Positions 1-5,420 are shown, numbered from the stretch's first letter. The stretch: 7,843 nt of DNA from Candidatus Latescibacterota bacterium (GCA_021295675.1 JAGWBY010000119.1:846-8688), one strand, 5' to 3'. Notes: generated by a model not told the origin, from the letters alone. Made by a program: numbers and translations.

Positions 1-1
1 C

Positions 2-838
2 GCCACCGTGCAGGTGGCTATGGCTTCCTCCGAGCGCATCTTTGAACTAATGGACGCCGAGCCAGAGCCGGTCGGCGGTCCTGTGCACCATGAGCGCGTC
101 GCGGGGGCCATTGAATTCCGCCACGTGTGGTTTGCTTACGAAGATGAGGAGTGGGTCCTGCGGGACGTTTCCTTCTGCGCCGAGCCGGGCCAGAGTCTGG
201 CGCTAGTCGGGGCCACTGGCTCGGGCAAGACTACCATCATCAGCTTGCTGTGTCGCTTTTACGAGATTCAACGCGGGCAGATTCTAGTCGACGGCATCGA
301 CATCCGCGAGTGGAATGTGGAAGCGCTGCGGCAACGCTTCGGCTTGGTGCAGCAGGACGTCTTTCTCTTTGCCGGCGACATTGCCAGCAATATCCGTTTC
401 GGTGCTCCCGAGCTGTCGAACACAGCCGTTGCCCAAACGGCCCGCTATGTCAATGCCGACCGTTTTATCGCCCGCCTGCCCAACACCTACCAGCACGAGG
501 TGCAGGAGCGCGGCGCATCCCTGTCTGCCGGCCAGCGCCAGCTTTTGTCCCTTGCCCGCGCCCTAGCCGCAGACCCTGACATTCTGGTGCTGGACGAAGC
601 CACCGCCCACATCGACACCGAGACCGAAGGCTGGATCCAAGAGGCCGTGGAAAAACTGATGCGCGACCGCACTTCCATCGTCATTGCCCATCGCCTCTCC
701 ACCATTCGCAGTGCCGACAAAATCCTCGTACTGCACCGAGGCCAGTTGCGCGAAGAAGGCCGCCACGAAGAACTTTTGGCTCAAGACGGCATCTACGCCC
801 GCCTGCATCAATTGCAATACAACGAAGCGCTCGCCTAG
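2..838 (+). CDS. ABC exporter subunit, C-terminal ATP-binding domain (5' end outside window)
   Basis: This is the nucleotide-binding half of a fused membrane/ATPase ABC exporter that would drive export across the inner membrane. The frame is open to the window edge, so the GTG at 8 is internal and the membrane domain lies upstream. Counting from that GTG, the order is: a linker typical of these exporters ([14 protein letters not shown], 7-20), Walker A GATGSGKT (68-75), the Q-loop at QQD (115-117), signature LSAGQ (172-176), Walker B ILVLDEAT (192-199, with catalytic Glu197) and the H-loop His228 in IAHRLSTI. All catalytic residues are present. The signature has Ala in place of the usual first Gly (LSGGQ). 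The context [15 protein letters not shown] with HIDTETE resembles the MdlB/YheH/LmrD-type subunit of heterodimeric exporters, so a partner half-transporter may lie just upstream. The substrate cannot be told. It ends in TAG and no terminator is evident before the next promoter. Confidence 0.93.
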   Translation, partial: ATVQVAMASSERIFELMDAEPEPVGGPVHHERVAGAIEFRHVWFAYEDEEWVLRDVSFCAEPGQSLALVGATGSGKTTIISLLCRFYEIQRGQILVDGIDIREWNVEALRQRFGLVQQDVFLFAGDIASNIRFGAPELSNTAVAQTARYVNADRFIARLPNTYQHEVQERGASLSAGQRQLLSLARALAADPDILVLDEATAHIDTETEGWIQEAVEKLMRDRTSIVIAHRLSTIRSADKILVLHRGQLREEGRHEELLAQDGIYARLHQLQYNEALA

Positions 839-952
839 CGAGCACAACTCCCTGCTCAAACTCGTCCTGTTGACTGTTATAATCGATCATATCCTAGCCA
901 TTACTACTCTCCAAGAATTGACATACTATAATCAATCTATACTTTATATAGT
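839..952 (+). promoter_or_regulatory. Promoter region of the toxin-antitoxin operon
   Basis: This AT-rich spacer separates the ABC gene from the toxin. It holds a perfect -35-like TTGACA (918-923), two perfect TATAAT boxes (878-883 and 927-932) and TATACT (938-943). No pair of boxes has ideal 17-bp spacing, so the exact promoter is uncertain: TTGACA is 14 bp from TATACT and 19 bp from TTTATA (943-948). TATAATCGATC (878-888) recurs as TATAATCAATC (927-937), 10 of 11 bases identical. No Shine-Dalgarno sequence precedes the toxin ATG, so the toxin may be translated from a very short leader. Confidence 0.5.
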
Positions 953-956
953 ATGT
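921..956. promoter_or_regulatory. Inverted repeat, probable operator of the toxin-antitoxin operon
   Basis: ACATACTATA (921-930) and TATAGTATGT (947-956) are perfect 10-bp inverted arms separated by 16 bp. The pair covers the end of the TTGACA box, a TATAAT box and the toxin ATG (953-955). Autoregulation by an HTH antitoxin bound at an inverted repeat over the promoter is the norm for type II toxin-antitoxin operons. That this is the site here is inferred from position and symmetry. Confidence 0.55.
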
Positions 957-1234
957 GGAGCATTTTCGAACACCGAAGGGTGGATAAGCAGCTACAATCC
1001 ATGCCCCAAGAAATCCTCAAGCGTTACGAAAAGTGGAAGGATATCGTTATGATCTCTGGTCCCGGAGGCTTGCGGCTCATCAAAGGGTTTCACGACGAAG
1101 CACTGCGGGGCCAATGGAAAGGCTACAGGTCATCCCGGCTCGGCCTTCACTATCGCGTCATATACAAAATCGAAGCCAGCGACATTCTCGTGCAGGTTAT
1201 CAGTCTAACAGCACATGATTACCGGAGACCGTAA
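953..1234 (+). CDS. RelE/HigB-like toxin (type II TA system, putative mRNA interferase)
   Basis: A 93-residue basic protein of the RelE/ParE superfamily. Members with this layout are usually ribosome-dependent mRNA endonucleases, neutralised by a cognate antitoxin. Family features: a helical N-terminus (EHRRVDKQLQSMPQEILKRYEKW, with basic residues), the GLRLIKGFHDEALRG segment (39-53), the RSSRLGLHYRVIYKI core strand (59-73) rich in Arg, and a C-terminal HDYR (88-91). His88 with Arg59, Arg62 and Arg68 are candidate catalytic or RNA-binding residues. The length is normal for the family. The ATG at 953 has no ribosome-binding site and lies inside an inverted repeat. The next Met is residue 17, which would remove the first helix, so 953 is preferred. 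The toxin-first order followed by an HTH protein is HigBA-like. It could also be a ParE-type gyrase inhibitor, but the sequence reads as RelE-like. Confidence 0.85.
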   Translation: MWSIFEHRRVDKQLQSMPQEILKRYEKWKDIVMISGPGGLRLIKGFHDEALRGQWKGYRSSRLGLHYRVIYKIEASDILVQVISLTAHDYRRP

Positions 1235-1235
1235 A

Positions 1236-1496
1236 ATGAAAAATTACCGTCGCGCCAAGAAGCAGATCGAAGTATCTGTAGGTGAGTCCGTTCGCATTAT
1301 CCGCGAGCTGCAGGAGCTTAGCCAGAATGAACTCGCGCAGCGCACGGGCATTCCCCAATCTACTATTTCAGCCATCGAAAATAACCGCATACAGCTTGGG
1401 GTTGACCGCGCCAAAGTGCTAGCGCAAGCCTTGCAGTGCCATCCGGCTGTTTTGGTCTTCCCCGGCTGGGAGATCAAGCAGAACACAGCCGCTTGA
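1236..1496 (+). CDS. XRE-family HTH antitoxin of the RelE/HigB-like toxin
   Basis: An 86-residue DNA-binding protein expected to neutralise the upstream toxin and repress the operon. Residues about 16-70 form a Cro/CI-type helix-turn-helix: SVRIIRELQELSQNELAQRT, then GIPQSTISAIENNR as turn and recognition helix, followed by RAKVLAQALQCHPAVLVFP. An earlier in-frame ATG exists at 1215 inside the toxin gene, but a GGAG at 1223-1226 sits 9 bases before the ATG at 1236, so 1236 is chosen. The toxin stop (1232-1234) lies one base before this start, which indicates translational coupling. The short tail after the HTH is too small for an independent toxin-binding domain, so neutralisation may involve the HTH body or the basic N-terminus. 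Confidence 0.85.
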   Translation: MKNYRRAKKQIEVSVGESVRIIRELQELSQNELAQRTGIPQSTISAIENNRIQLGVDRAKVLAQALQCHPAVLVFPGWEIKQNTAA

Positions 1497-1583
1497 GCGA
1501 AAGTCAGTTCCCACGGATTTTCAACGCAGCCCGGCACATGACATGCTGCAAACGTAAAACCTACCTTCCAACGAAGAAAACCT

Positions 1584-2093
1584 ATGGCTACCTACTATCC
1601 CTACATCACCGACGACCAAGCCGCGCTGATCCGCAACGCGCCGTTGTTCTTCGTCGCCTCCGCCGATCCCGCGCTCGCGCCCGGTCCTGAAGGCATTGGC
1701 CCAATCAATCTCTCGCCCAAGGGCGGCGTGCCGCTGCACGTGATTGACTCCAACCGCGTGGCCTTTCTCGACTACTTGGGCAGCGGCAACGAAACAGCGC
1801 GTCATGCGGTGGCCGGCGGTCCGATCACCGTCATGGTCTGTTCTTTTGAAGGGGAGGACGCCGGCATCATCCGCCTCTACGGCAAAGCCACGGTCACCCC
1901 GCTCGAAGAATCACCCCACGCCGCCTTGCTGCTGCAAACGGAGTCCGAACACCTGCGCACCAAACGCCAAGTAATCGAAGTGGAAGTCGAACTGACCGGC
2001 ACTAGTTGCGGCTACGGCGTCCCGGTAATGGAATTAGTGCGCGAGCGCCGCGTCGAAGATCGAGGCCGCCGCTACAAGGGCCGCAAAAAATAA
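1584..2093 (+). CDS. Pyridoxamine 5'-phosphate oxidase-like FMN-binding protein
   Basis: A 169-residue cytosolic protein of the PNPOx-like split-barrel family, whose members bind FMN, F420 or heme and carry out small-molecule redox reactions. Visible family features: strand LFFVASADP (21-29), INLSPKGG (41-48, the phosphate/flavin-contact loop), FLDYLGSGNETARHA (61-75, matching the D-x-x-GN segment of this branch), ITVMVCSF (81-88) and the C-terminal SCGYGVPVMELV (141-152), typical of PNPOx-related proteins rather than true PdxH. The C-terminus is strongly basic (RGRRYKGRKK). The start is preceded only by a weak GAAGAAAA purine stretch. It lies 87 bases after the antitoxin on the same strand with no terminator between, so read-through from the TA promoter is possible, but there is no functional link. 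The substrate is unknown. Confidence 0.85.
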   Translation: MATYYPYITDDQAALIRNAPLFFVASADPALAPGPEGIGPINLSPKGGVPLHVIDSNRVAFLDYLGSGNETARHAVAGGPITVMVCSFEGEDAGIIRLYGKATVTPLEESPHAALLLQTESEHLRTKRQVIEVEVELTGTSCGYGVPVMELVRERRVEDRGRRYKGRKK

Positions 2094-2105
2094 ACTGACG
2101 CGGCT

Positions 2106-2119
2106 GGAAAAGTCCTAGG
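2106..2119. repeat. 14-bp direct repeat, copy 1 (flanks the RHH gene)
   Basis: GGAAAAGTCCTAGG is identical to 2401-2414. The copies sit on either side of the ribbon-helix-helix gene, 295 bp apart start to start. This copy lies 11 bases beyond that gene's stop codon. Confidence 0.8.
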
Positions 2120-2130
2120 TGAGGGCTGCA

Positions 2131-2367
2131 TTACAACCGATCATATACTTCCGGCTCTATATCCGGCACATTTGCCAAAACAGCTTCAAACTTCTGACGA
2201 CTACCTCGCTTAGCACGCTCTTCTAGATACTCAACCGTCATCAGCGCCGACACTTTCTCCGTCACTGCCAAGGTGATAAACTGATTCATTGAAACCCCTT
2301 CCCCCTCCGCCATCTGCTTGATTCGCTCATGCAGCGAATCGGGCAATCGAACGCTCAGCGTACTCAT
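2131..2367 (-). CDS. Ribbon-helix-helix antitoxin-like protein (HicB/CopG-type), no adjacent toxin
   Basis: A 78-residue protein with an N-terminal ribbon-helix-helix DNA-binding fold: strand TLSVRLP (3-9), helix SLHERIKQMAEGEG (11-24), then SMNQFITLAVTEKVSAL (26-42). The C-terminal part (YLEERAKRGSRQKFEAVLANVPDIEPEVYDRL) is the tail seen in small proteins often annotated as HicB-family antitoxins. It is likely a dimeric repressor and antitoxin. The ATG is preceded by TAGGAG (2375-2380 on the reverse strand) at 7 bases, a good ribosome-binding site. The gene usually sits just before a toxin gene. Here the downstream side holds only the convergent PNPOx-like gene, so it appears orphaned. Its upstream neighbour on the same strand is the broken HTH gene, 42 bases away. 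The whole gene sits between two identical 14-bp repeats. Confidence 0.8.
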   Translation of the reverse strand: MSTLSVRLPDSLHERIKQMAEGEGVSMNQFITLAVTEKVSALMTVEYLEERAKRGSRQKFEAVLANVPDIEPEVYDRL

Positions 2368-2400
2368 GATAAGGCTCCTATTCTTTTCAGAAATACGTCA

Positions 2401-2414
2401 GGAAAAGTCCTAGG
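2401..2414. repeat. 14-bp direct repeat, copy 2 (overlaps the stop of the HTH gene)
   Basis: GGAAAAGTCCTAGG, identical to 2106-2119. Read on the reverse strand, CCTAGG here contains the TAG stop (2410-2412) of the DUF2442/HTH reading frame, so both copies lie at or just after the 3' end of a reverse-strand gene. Confidence 0.8.
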
Positions 2415-2601
2415 AGGAGAACATTTCGGCAAGGGACAATCCGTGATTTCTTGCCAAAATCGCTAGCGTATCAATCTTTGTCCGTTCCCCCTTTTCGATC
2501 CTTCGCACATGGCGTTCAGAAAGCCCTTGTATATCGGCTTGCTTGAGCCCGTACTGCTTGCGCAATGCAGCAACGGCCTCTCCGAATCGGAGGTCGTACA
2601 T
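2410..2601 (-). CDS. 3' fragment of the split gene: small HTH protein
   Basis: This 63-residue open frame starts at the first ATG after the frameshift. It contains only the HTH: RFGEAVAALRKQYGLKQADI (helices 1-2), GLSERHVRRIEKGERTKIDT (turn and recognition helix), LAILARNHGLSLAEMF. The frame is open upstream of this ATG as far as the break, and the residues there (HWPEVDVHIDLDSIRYLKDE and on) are in the same frame, so the ATG is most likely internal to the ancestral gene. Nothing like a ribosome-binding site is seen before it. It could survive as a stand-alone regulator only if reinitiation occurs. Confidence 0.45.
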   Translation of the reverse strand: MYDLRFGEAVAALRKQYGLKQADIQGLSERHVRRIEKGERTKIDTLAILARNHGLSLAEMFSS

Positions 2602-2660
2602 CAGTTTTTCCCGATCCTTTTTCTCACGCCATGTTTCGTCTTTTAGGTAGCGAATAGAAT

Positions 2661-3176
2661 CTAGGTCAATGTGTACATCAACCTCAGGCCAGTGTATATA
2701 ACTGCCTTCACTGGAGATAGTAAATGAAGAACGCTGTTGGGATGGAATCCACCCACTCTGAATAGGGTGTTATCACACGCCACGATAAAGAGTTCCTCAT
2801 CTACGACCTGTGCATCGGCAATGAGTTGATCGGGACATCCAAGACTCCAAGCCGTTAGCACGCGCTTTGGCACATCCTCAGTCGAATGCACGAGAATATG
2901 TCGGCTGCTTTTGAGTTTTGCCTCGTAAAGCATCTGCGGCAAAAACTGAGCGTTGTCATCTTCGCGGACGAAAAGGGTTCGAAGATGGTTTCGATGATTG
3001 GCAGCACGGACAAACTCACTTACCGTAGGAAGGTCGGCAACAGAAGTTAATACGAAAATATTCCGAGCTTTCACCTTGTTCACATCTGGTTCTCTAAAAA
3101 CGGAGAAAGAGGGCGGAATAATGTTATAGCTAAATAAGTCTTGAGCCCAGACAGTCATTTCAGCAGCCTTCGCCAT
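2661..3176 (-). CDS. 5' fragment of the split DUF2442-like/HTH gene
   Basis: This open frame of 171 codons begins at the well-supported ATG at 3176. An earlier in-frame start at 3209 would overlap the DUF4160 gene and lacks the GGGAG site. The first 141 residues (to 2754) look genuine, ending VVDEELFIVACDNTLFRV. The rest, GGFHPNSVLHLLSPVKAVIYTG onward, is the out-of-frame tail after the deletion and ends at TAG 2661-2663. The genuine part has alternating strand and helix character (NIFVLTSVADLPTVSEFV, SRHILVHSTED) with no known catalytic motif. If expressed, it would lack the DUF2442-like and HTH portions. Confidence 0.5.
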   Translation of the reverse strand: MAKAAEMTVWAQDLFSYNIIPPSFSVFREPDVNKVKARNIFVLTSVADLPTVSEFVRAANHRNHLRTLFVREDDNAQFLPQMLYEAKLKSSRHILVHSTEDVPKRVLTAWSLGCPDQLIADAQVVDEELFIVACDNTLFRVGGFHPNSVLHLLSPVKAVIYTGLRLMYTLT

Positions 3177-3178
3177 TT

Positions 3179-3457
3179 TTAGCTCCCTATATCCACTTTG
3201 GCTTCCCACTCGGCATAAAGTGCGTCTCTATGCTGAAGCACTAGACGTAACAGTTCCCGCCGCTCTCTGCTCGAAGGGCCTGATTTCGAAGGGGGAAACT
3301 TCACATTAAAAACTAGATTCTTGCGTTTACACGCACCAAAAAAGACGCGTATCTCCCATTTGTCCGGTTTGCGAGCGTGAAAATGAGGAGGTTCGTGATC
3401 TGAGGAATTGAACCATAATTCTAGGCCTGCCAATTGAAAGCATTCCAACTTTCCCAA
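3179..3457 (-). CDS. DUF4160 domain protein
   Basis: A 92-residue protein recognised as DUF4160 by DHEPPHFHAR (20-29) near the N-terminus and the closing helix RRELLRLVLQHRDALYAEWEAK (66-87). The biochemical role is not established. The D-H-x-P-P-H-F-H-A segment, with three His and two acidic residues, looks like a metal or catalytic site. DUF4160 genes are commonly paired with a DUF2442 gene, a layout suspected to be toxin-antitoxin-like. Here the partner follows directly (stop 3179-3181, partner ATG 3176). The start is TTG at 3455-3457: AGGGG (3465-3469 on the reverse strand) precedes it by 7 bases, and an in-frame TGA sits just upstream, leaving no ATG or GTG alternative. The codons are AT-richer than in the metabolic genes, which fits transfer. 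Confidence 0.8.
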   Translation of the reverse strand: MGKLECFQLAGLELWFNSSDHEPPHFHARKPDKWEIRVFFGACKRKNLVFNVKFPPSKSGPSSRERRELLRLVLQHRDALYAEWEAKVDIGS

Positions 3458-3501
3458 AAGATGGCCCCTCGCTTTCCATCACTAAAGAACATATCCAGAA
3501 C

Positions 3502-3541
3502 CGGACAATTAAGCAATTATATACAAATTAAAAAATGTCCG
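3502..3541 (-). promoter_or_regulatory. Putative promoter/operator of the DUF4160 operon
   Basis: On the reverse strand a perfect TATAAT lies at 3516-3521, about 58 bases before the TTG start, inside an AT-rich block. It is enclosed by 6-bp inverted arms CGGACA (3502-3507) and TGTCCG (3536-3541). No convincing -35 box stands at 16-18 bp. A TTGACA at 3587-3592 (reverse strand) is too far to pair with it. The 3458-3626 spacer holds nothing else recognisable. Confidence 0.35.
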
Positions 3542-3626
3542 TCGTCTGGCTACTATAACTTCGCCTGATGGTAGCTGATTAGCTGGTGTCAACTCCATTA
3601 TAGTCACTGATTTTCAGTTCCACTGT

Positions 3627-4427
3627 TCAGTCCAGGACCATGCCGCCGCTGACGTTTATCGTCTGGCCGGTGACATTGCGCGCCTCGTCGGAAGCGAGGA
3701 AGGCGACCATGTTGCCGATGTCCTCGGGCGTCTGCTCGCGCTGCATCGGCGTCGAGTTGGCGATGAACAGGTCGAACACCTCGCGGGCGCTTTTGCCAGC
3801 ATAGGTGGGATCTACCTCGGCGATCTTCGGCGCCAGCGTGTGCCAGAAGTTGGTCCACACAAACCCGGGGCATACGGCGTTTACGGTGATGTTGTGCGGT
3901 CCTAGGTCCTTGGCGGTCAGCCGCGTCAGGCTGAGCATCGCGTTCTTAGCAGCCGCGTAGGTCGGCAGGAAGGTCGGGTCGCGTTTGGCGGCCGCGGAAG
4001 AGATGTTGACGATCTTGCCGTAGCGGCGCTCGATCATGTGCGGGGCGAGCGCCTTGCAGAGGAAGAAGGGGCCCTTGACGTGTATGTCGTAGTTGCTGTC
4101 CCACTCCTCTCCGGTGAAGTTGGTAAACGGAGCGCCGACGATGGTGCCGAAGTGGCCGGCGTTGTTGACGAGGATATCGATGGCACTGAAGCGCTCGATC
4201 GCCTGCGCGACGAGGTCCTCGCAGGCGGATTCATCCGTTATATCGGCGGCGATGGCAACCGCGGTCGCCCCTGCGCGCGCGAGCTGGTCGGCGGTGGCCT
4301 GCGCCCTGTTGCCGTCGATGTCGGTCGCCACGATGGCGGCCCCTTCGCGCGTCAGGCATTTCGCTATGCCGAGGCCCATGCCGCCCCCGGCACCGGTGAC
4401 GATGGCGGTCCTGTCTTTGAGTCGCAT
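3627..4427 (-). CDS. Classical short-chain dehydrogenase/reductase (SDR)
   Basis: A complete 266-residue NAD(P)(H)-dependent oxidoreductase of the cytosol. Rossmann-fold motifs: TGAGGGMGLG (11-20), Asp36 after the second strand (ATDID), which favours NAD(H) over NADP(H), ADITD (61-65), LVNNAG (86-91), NISSAAA (141-147, catalytic Ser143 or Ser144), Y157-x3-K161 in TYAAAKNAM, and NAVCPGFVWTNF (183-194, the PG loop). The C-terminal NVTGQTINVSGGMVLD is the usual SDR ending. The fourth catalytic position, normally Asn in the N-x-x-G segment of helix 4, appears to be His116 in YDIHVKGPF. Some multifunctional beta-oxidation-type dehydrogenases also carry His there. The substrate is unknown. The ATG follows a strong AAAGGAG at 6 bases. 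It ends in TGA and stands alone; both neighbours are unrelated. Confidence 0.9.
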   Translation of the reverse strand: MRLKDRTAIVTGAGGGMGLGIAKCLTREGAAIVATDIDGNRAQATADQLARAGATAVAIAADITDESACEDLVAQAIERFSAIDILVNNAGHFGTIVGAPFTNFTGEEWDSNYDIHVKGPFFLCKALAPHMIERRYGKIVNISSAAAKRDPTFLPTYAAAKNAMLSLTRLTAKDLGPHNITVNAVCPGFVWTNFWHTLAPKIAEVDPTYAGKSAREVFDLFIANSTPMQREQTPEDIGNMVAFLASDEARNVTGQTINVSGGMVLD

Positions 4428-4453
4428 GCTGATCTCCTTTGGGTTTTTGGAAT

Positions 4454-4487
4454 GTATAGAAAAAATAAAGGGCCTTTTAGGGGTTAT
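4454..4487. repeat. 34-bp diverged direct repeat, copy 1
   Basis: It matches 5546-5579 at 29 of 34 positions in the same orientation. The shared core is GAAAAAATAAAG followed by GCCTTTT. It lies between the 3' end of the HEPN-like gene and the SDR start. On the reverse strand it reads AAAAGGCCCTTT followed by a T-rich run, so it might act as a weak terminator for the HEPN-like gene, but the possible stem is only about 4 bp. Confidence 0.7.
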
Positions 4488-4512
4488 TCATCCACGCCAT
4501 AGCACAGAACAT

Positions 4513-5310
4513 CTAGCTCTTTCTGGAAGTCGTGACCGATTGTTCCGATTCTGCAAGGACGAACGCGCAATAATTGAGGAACGCGACGGCCCTGAGGCTA
4601 TTATCCTCGGTCCCGTAATCGGTTGCTTCGCCGTGCATAACTAGATGTCGGTTCAAACCGCTGAAATCGTCGGGCCTGTCCTTCTTAGAAAGAGCGAGCG
4701 GCCAGTCAGGGGTGCTGAGGGCGAACACGAATTCACGGGAATTTGCATCCTTGACTTGGACGGCGAGCGCATTGATAGCATTCTCAAGGTCACCGCTGAA
4801 CAAGTTGAGATCGATCCGGTCGTGCCAAATGCCGTCGGCTTGAGTCAGCAAGACAGGAACAGAGAGATTGTACTTGGACTCTCGATGCGCGTCGAACGCC
4901 TCTTGCAAAATCGCTGCGCGTTTAGGGTACTCGACAACCAGCTTCGCTTCGATGCTGTATAGGCGCTCTCGGAACACCTCCTTTATGATCTCCTCGATCG
5001 CGTCAGGCTCGCTGTCGCTGTACGACGACAGTAGCGCCAGTTGTATCGGAGCCATCCGGGGGTCGGGGTACCAGCCACGCTCAACCAAGACGCTCACTAG
5101 ACGGCGGTCGACCTGAATGAAGCGTCCAAGTTCATGGACCTTGAGTTCATCCAGTGACACGACAACGCTCGCGAGGACTCCCATCACAGTCTCGCCGTGC
5201 TCATCGAACCAAGTCTCATACGTGCGCCAAGCAGCTGCCAACTTTTCCAAACCGGAGACCCACTCAGGGGGCAAGGAGCGTCGAGCAAGGCCATCAGCGA
5301 GCGTTGGCAT
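4513..5310 (-). CDS. Hypothetical protein with HEPN-like R-x4-H motif
   Basis: A 265-residue protein with no recognised name. The C-terminus carries LNRHLVMHGEATDYGTEDNSLRAVAFLNYCAFVL (219-252). R221-x4-H226 has the spacing of the HEPN ribonuclease catalytic motif (R-x4-6-H), set in helical sequence. A second conserved-looking block is ESKYNLSVPVLLTQADGIW (144-162). Proteins with this N-R-H-x-x-x-H-G ending occur widely as uncharacterised genes. HEPN proteins are frequent in toxin-antitoxin and anti-phage systems, so an RNA-cleaving defence role is possible but inferred. The start is ATG 5310, where AGGAAAG stands 6 bases upstream. An in-frame ATG at 5397 would add 29 residues but has no ribosome-binding site. 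The stop is TAG. No antitoxin partner is adjacent. The gene sits between two diverged 34-bp direct repeats. Confidence 0.7.
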   Translation of the reverse strand: MPTLADGLARRSLPPEWVSGLEKLAAAWRTYETWFDEHGETVMGVLASVVVSLDELKVHELGRFIQVDRRLVSVLVERGWYPDPRMAPIQLALLSSYSDSEPDAIEEIIKEVFRERLYSIEAKLVVEYPKRAAILQEAFDAHRESKYNLSVPVLLTQADGIWHDRIDLNLFSGDLENAINALAVQVKDANSREFVFALSTPDWPLALSKKDRPDDFSGLNRHLVMHGEATDYGTEDNSLRAVAFLNYCAFVLAESEQSVTTSRKS

Positions 5311-5403
5311 CGTATTCTTTCCTATCGAGTAGAGGCGGTATGCACTCAGCGGAATTCCCGCCTGAAACACCCGGTCCCGCTGGTCTGCGTTAGGCATCCG
5401 ATT

Positions 5404-5420
5404 TCGATTATTCGATTATA
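5404..5420 (-). promoter_or_regulatory. Putative promoter of the HEPN-like gene with tandem 8-bp repeat
   Basis: On the reverse strand TATAAT lies at 5415-5420, about 105 bases before the chosen ATG (5310). It overlaps two perfect tandem copies of TCGATTAT (forward strand, 5404-5411 and 5412-5419). No good -35 is visible at 16-18 bp. The tandem repeat could be an operator or chance. Confidence 0.3.

Larger units (their letters stand above)
2410..3176 (-). pseudogene. DUF2442-like/HTH protein gene split by a frameshift near 2750
   Basis: Read as one gene, this encodes a protein of about 255 residues. Its N-terminal part has no recognised function. The middle reads LFIVACDNTLFRV, then comes a DUF2442-like segment (SSEGSYIHWPEVDVHIDLDSIRY), then a Cro/CI HTH (FGEAVAALRKQYGLKQADI, GLSERHVRRIEKGE). 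The frame ending at LFRV (to 2754) runs on into out-of-frame residues and stops at 2661. The protein resumes in another frame at 2748 with IPSQQRSSFTISS and stays open to TAG at 2410-2412. Only five bases lie between the matching parts. From memory of related proteins, about ten residues (roughly P-F-x-x-x-P-A-L-x-R) are expected there, so about 25 bases seem to be lost. The start at 3176 follows GGGAG at 6 bases and lies two bases after the DUF4160 stop, so the pair is coupled. The gene is probably inactive, unless the two pieces work as separate polypeptides or the break is an assembly error. Confidence 0.75.

Noticed and set aside
1215..1235. Upstream ATG for the HTH antitoxin at 1215
   Set aside because: It lies inside the toxin gene and before the GGAG site, which is spaced correctly for the ATG at 1236 instead.
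3179..3209. Earlier start at 3209 for the gene following DUF4160
   Set aside because: GGGAG at 3183-3187 on the reverse strand fits the ATG at 3176; the 11 extra residues are read inside the DUF4160 coding end.
3897..3911. Further copy of the 14-bp repeat (GTCCTAGGT in the SDR gene)
   Set aside because: Only nine bases match, within coding sequence; chance is sufficient.
4038..4644. Two long forward open frames opposite the SDR gene
   Set aside because: They are antisense to a clear SDR with all motifs; their length follows from GC-rich codon bias, not coding.
5311..5397. Longer HEPN-like protein starting at 5397
   Set aside because: No ribosome-binding site precedes that ATG, whereas AGGAAAG is well placed before ATG 5310. 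It cannot be fully excluded without homologues.
5385..5400. GCGTTAGGC resembling the end of an integron attC site
   Set aside because: No matching RYYYAAC partner or paired L boxes lie 60-130 bases away in the right orientation, and no integrase gene or further cassettes are present.
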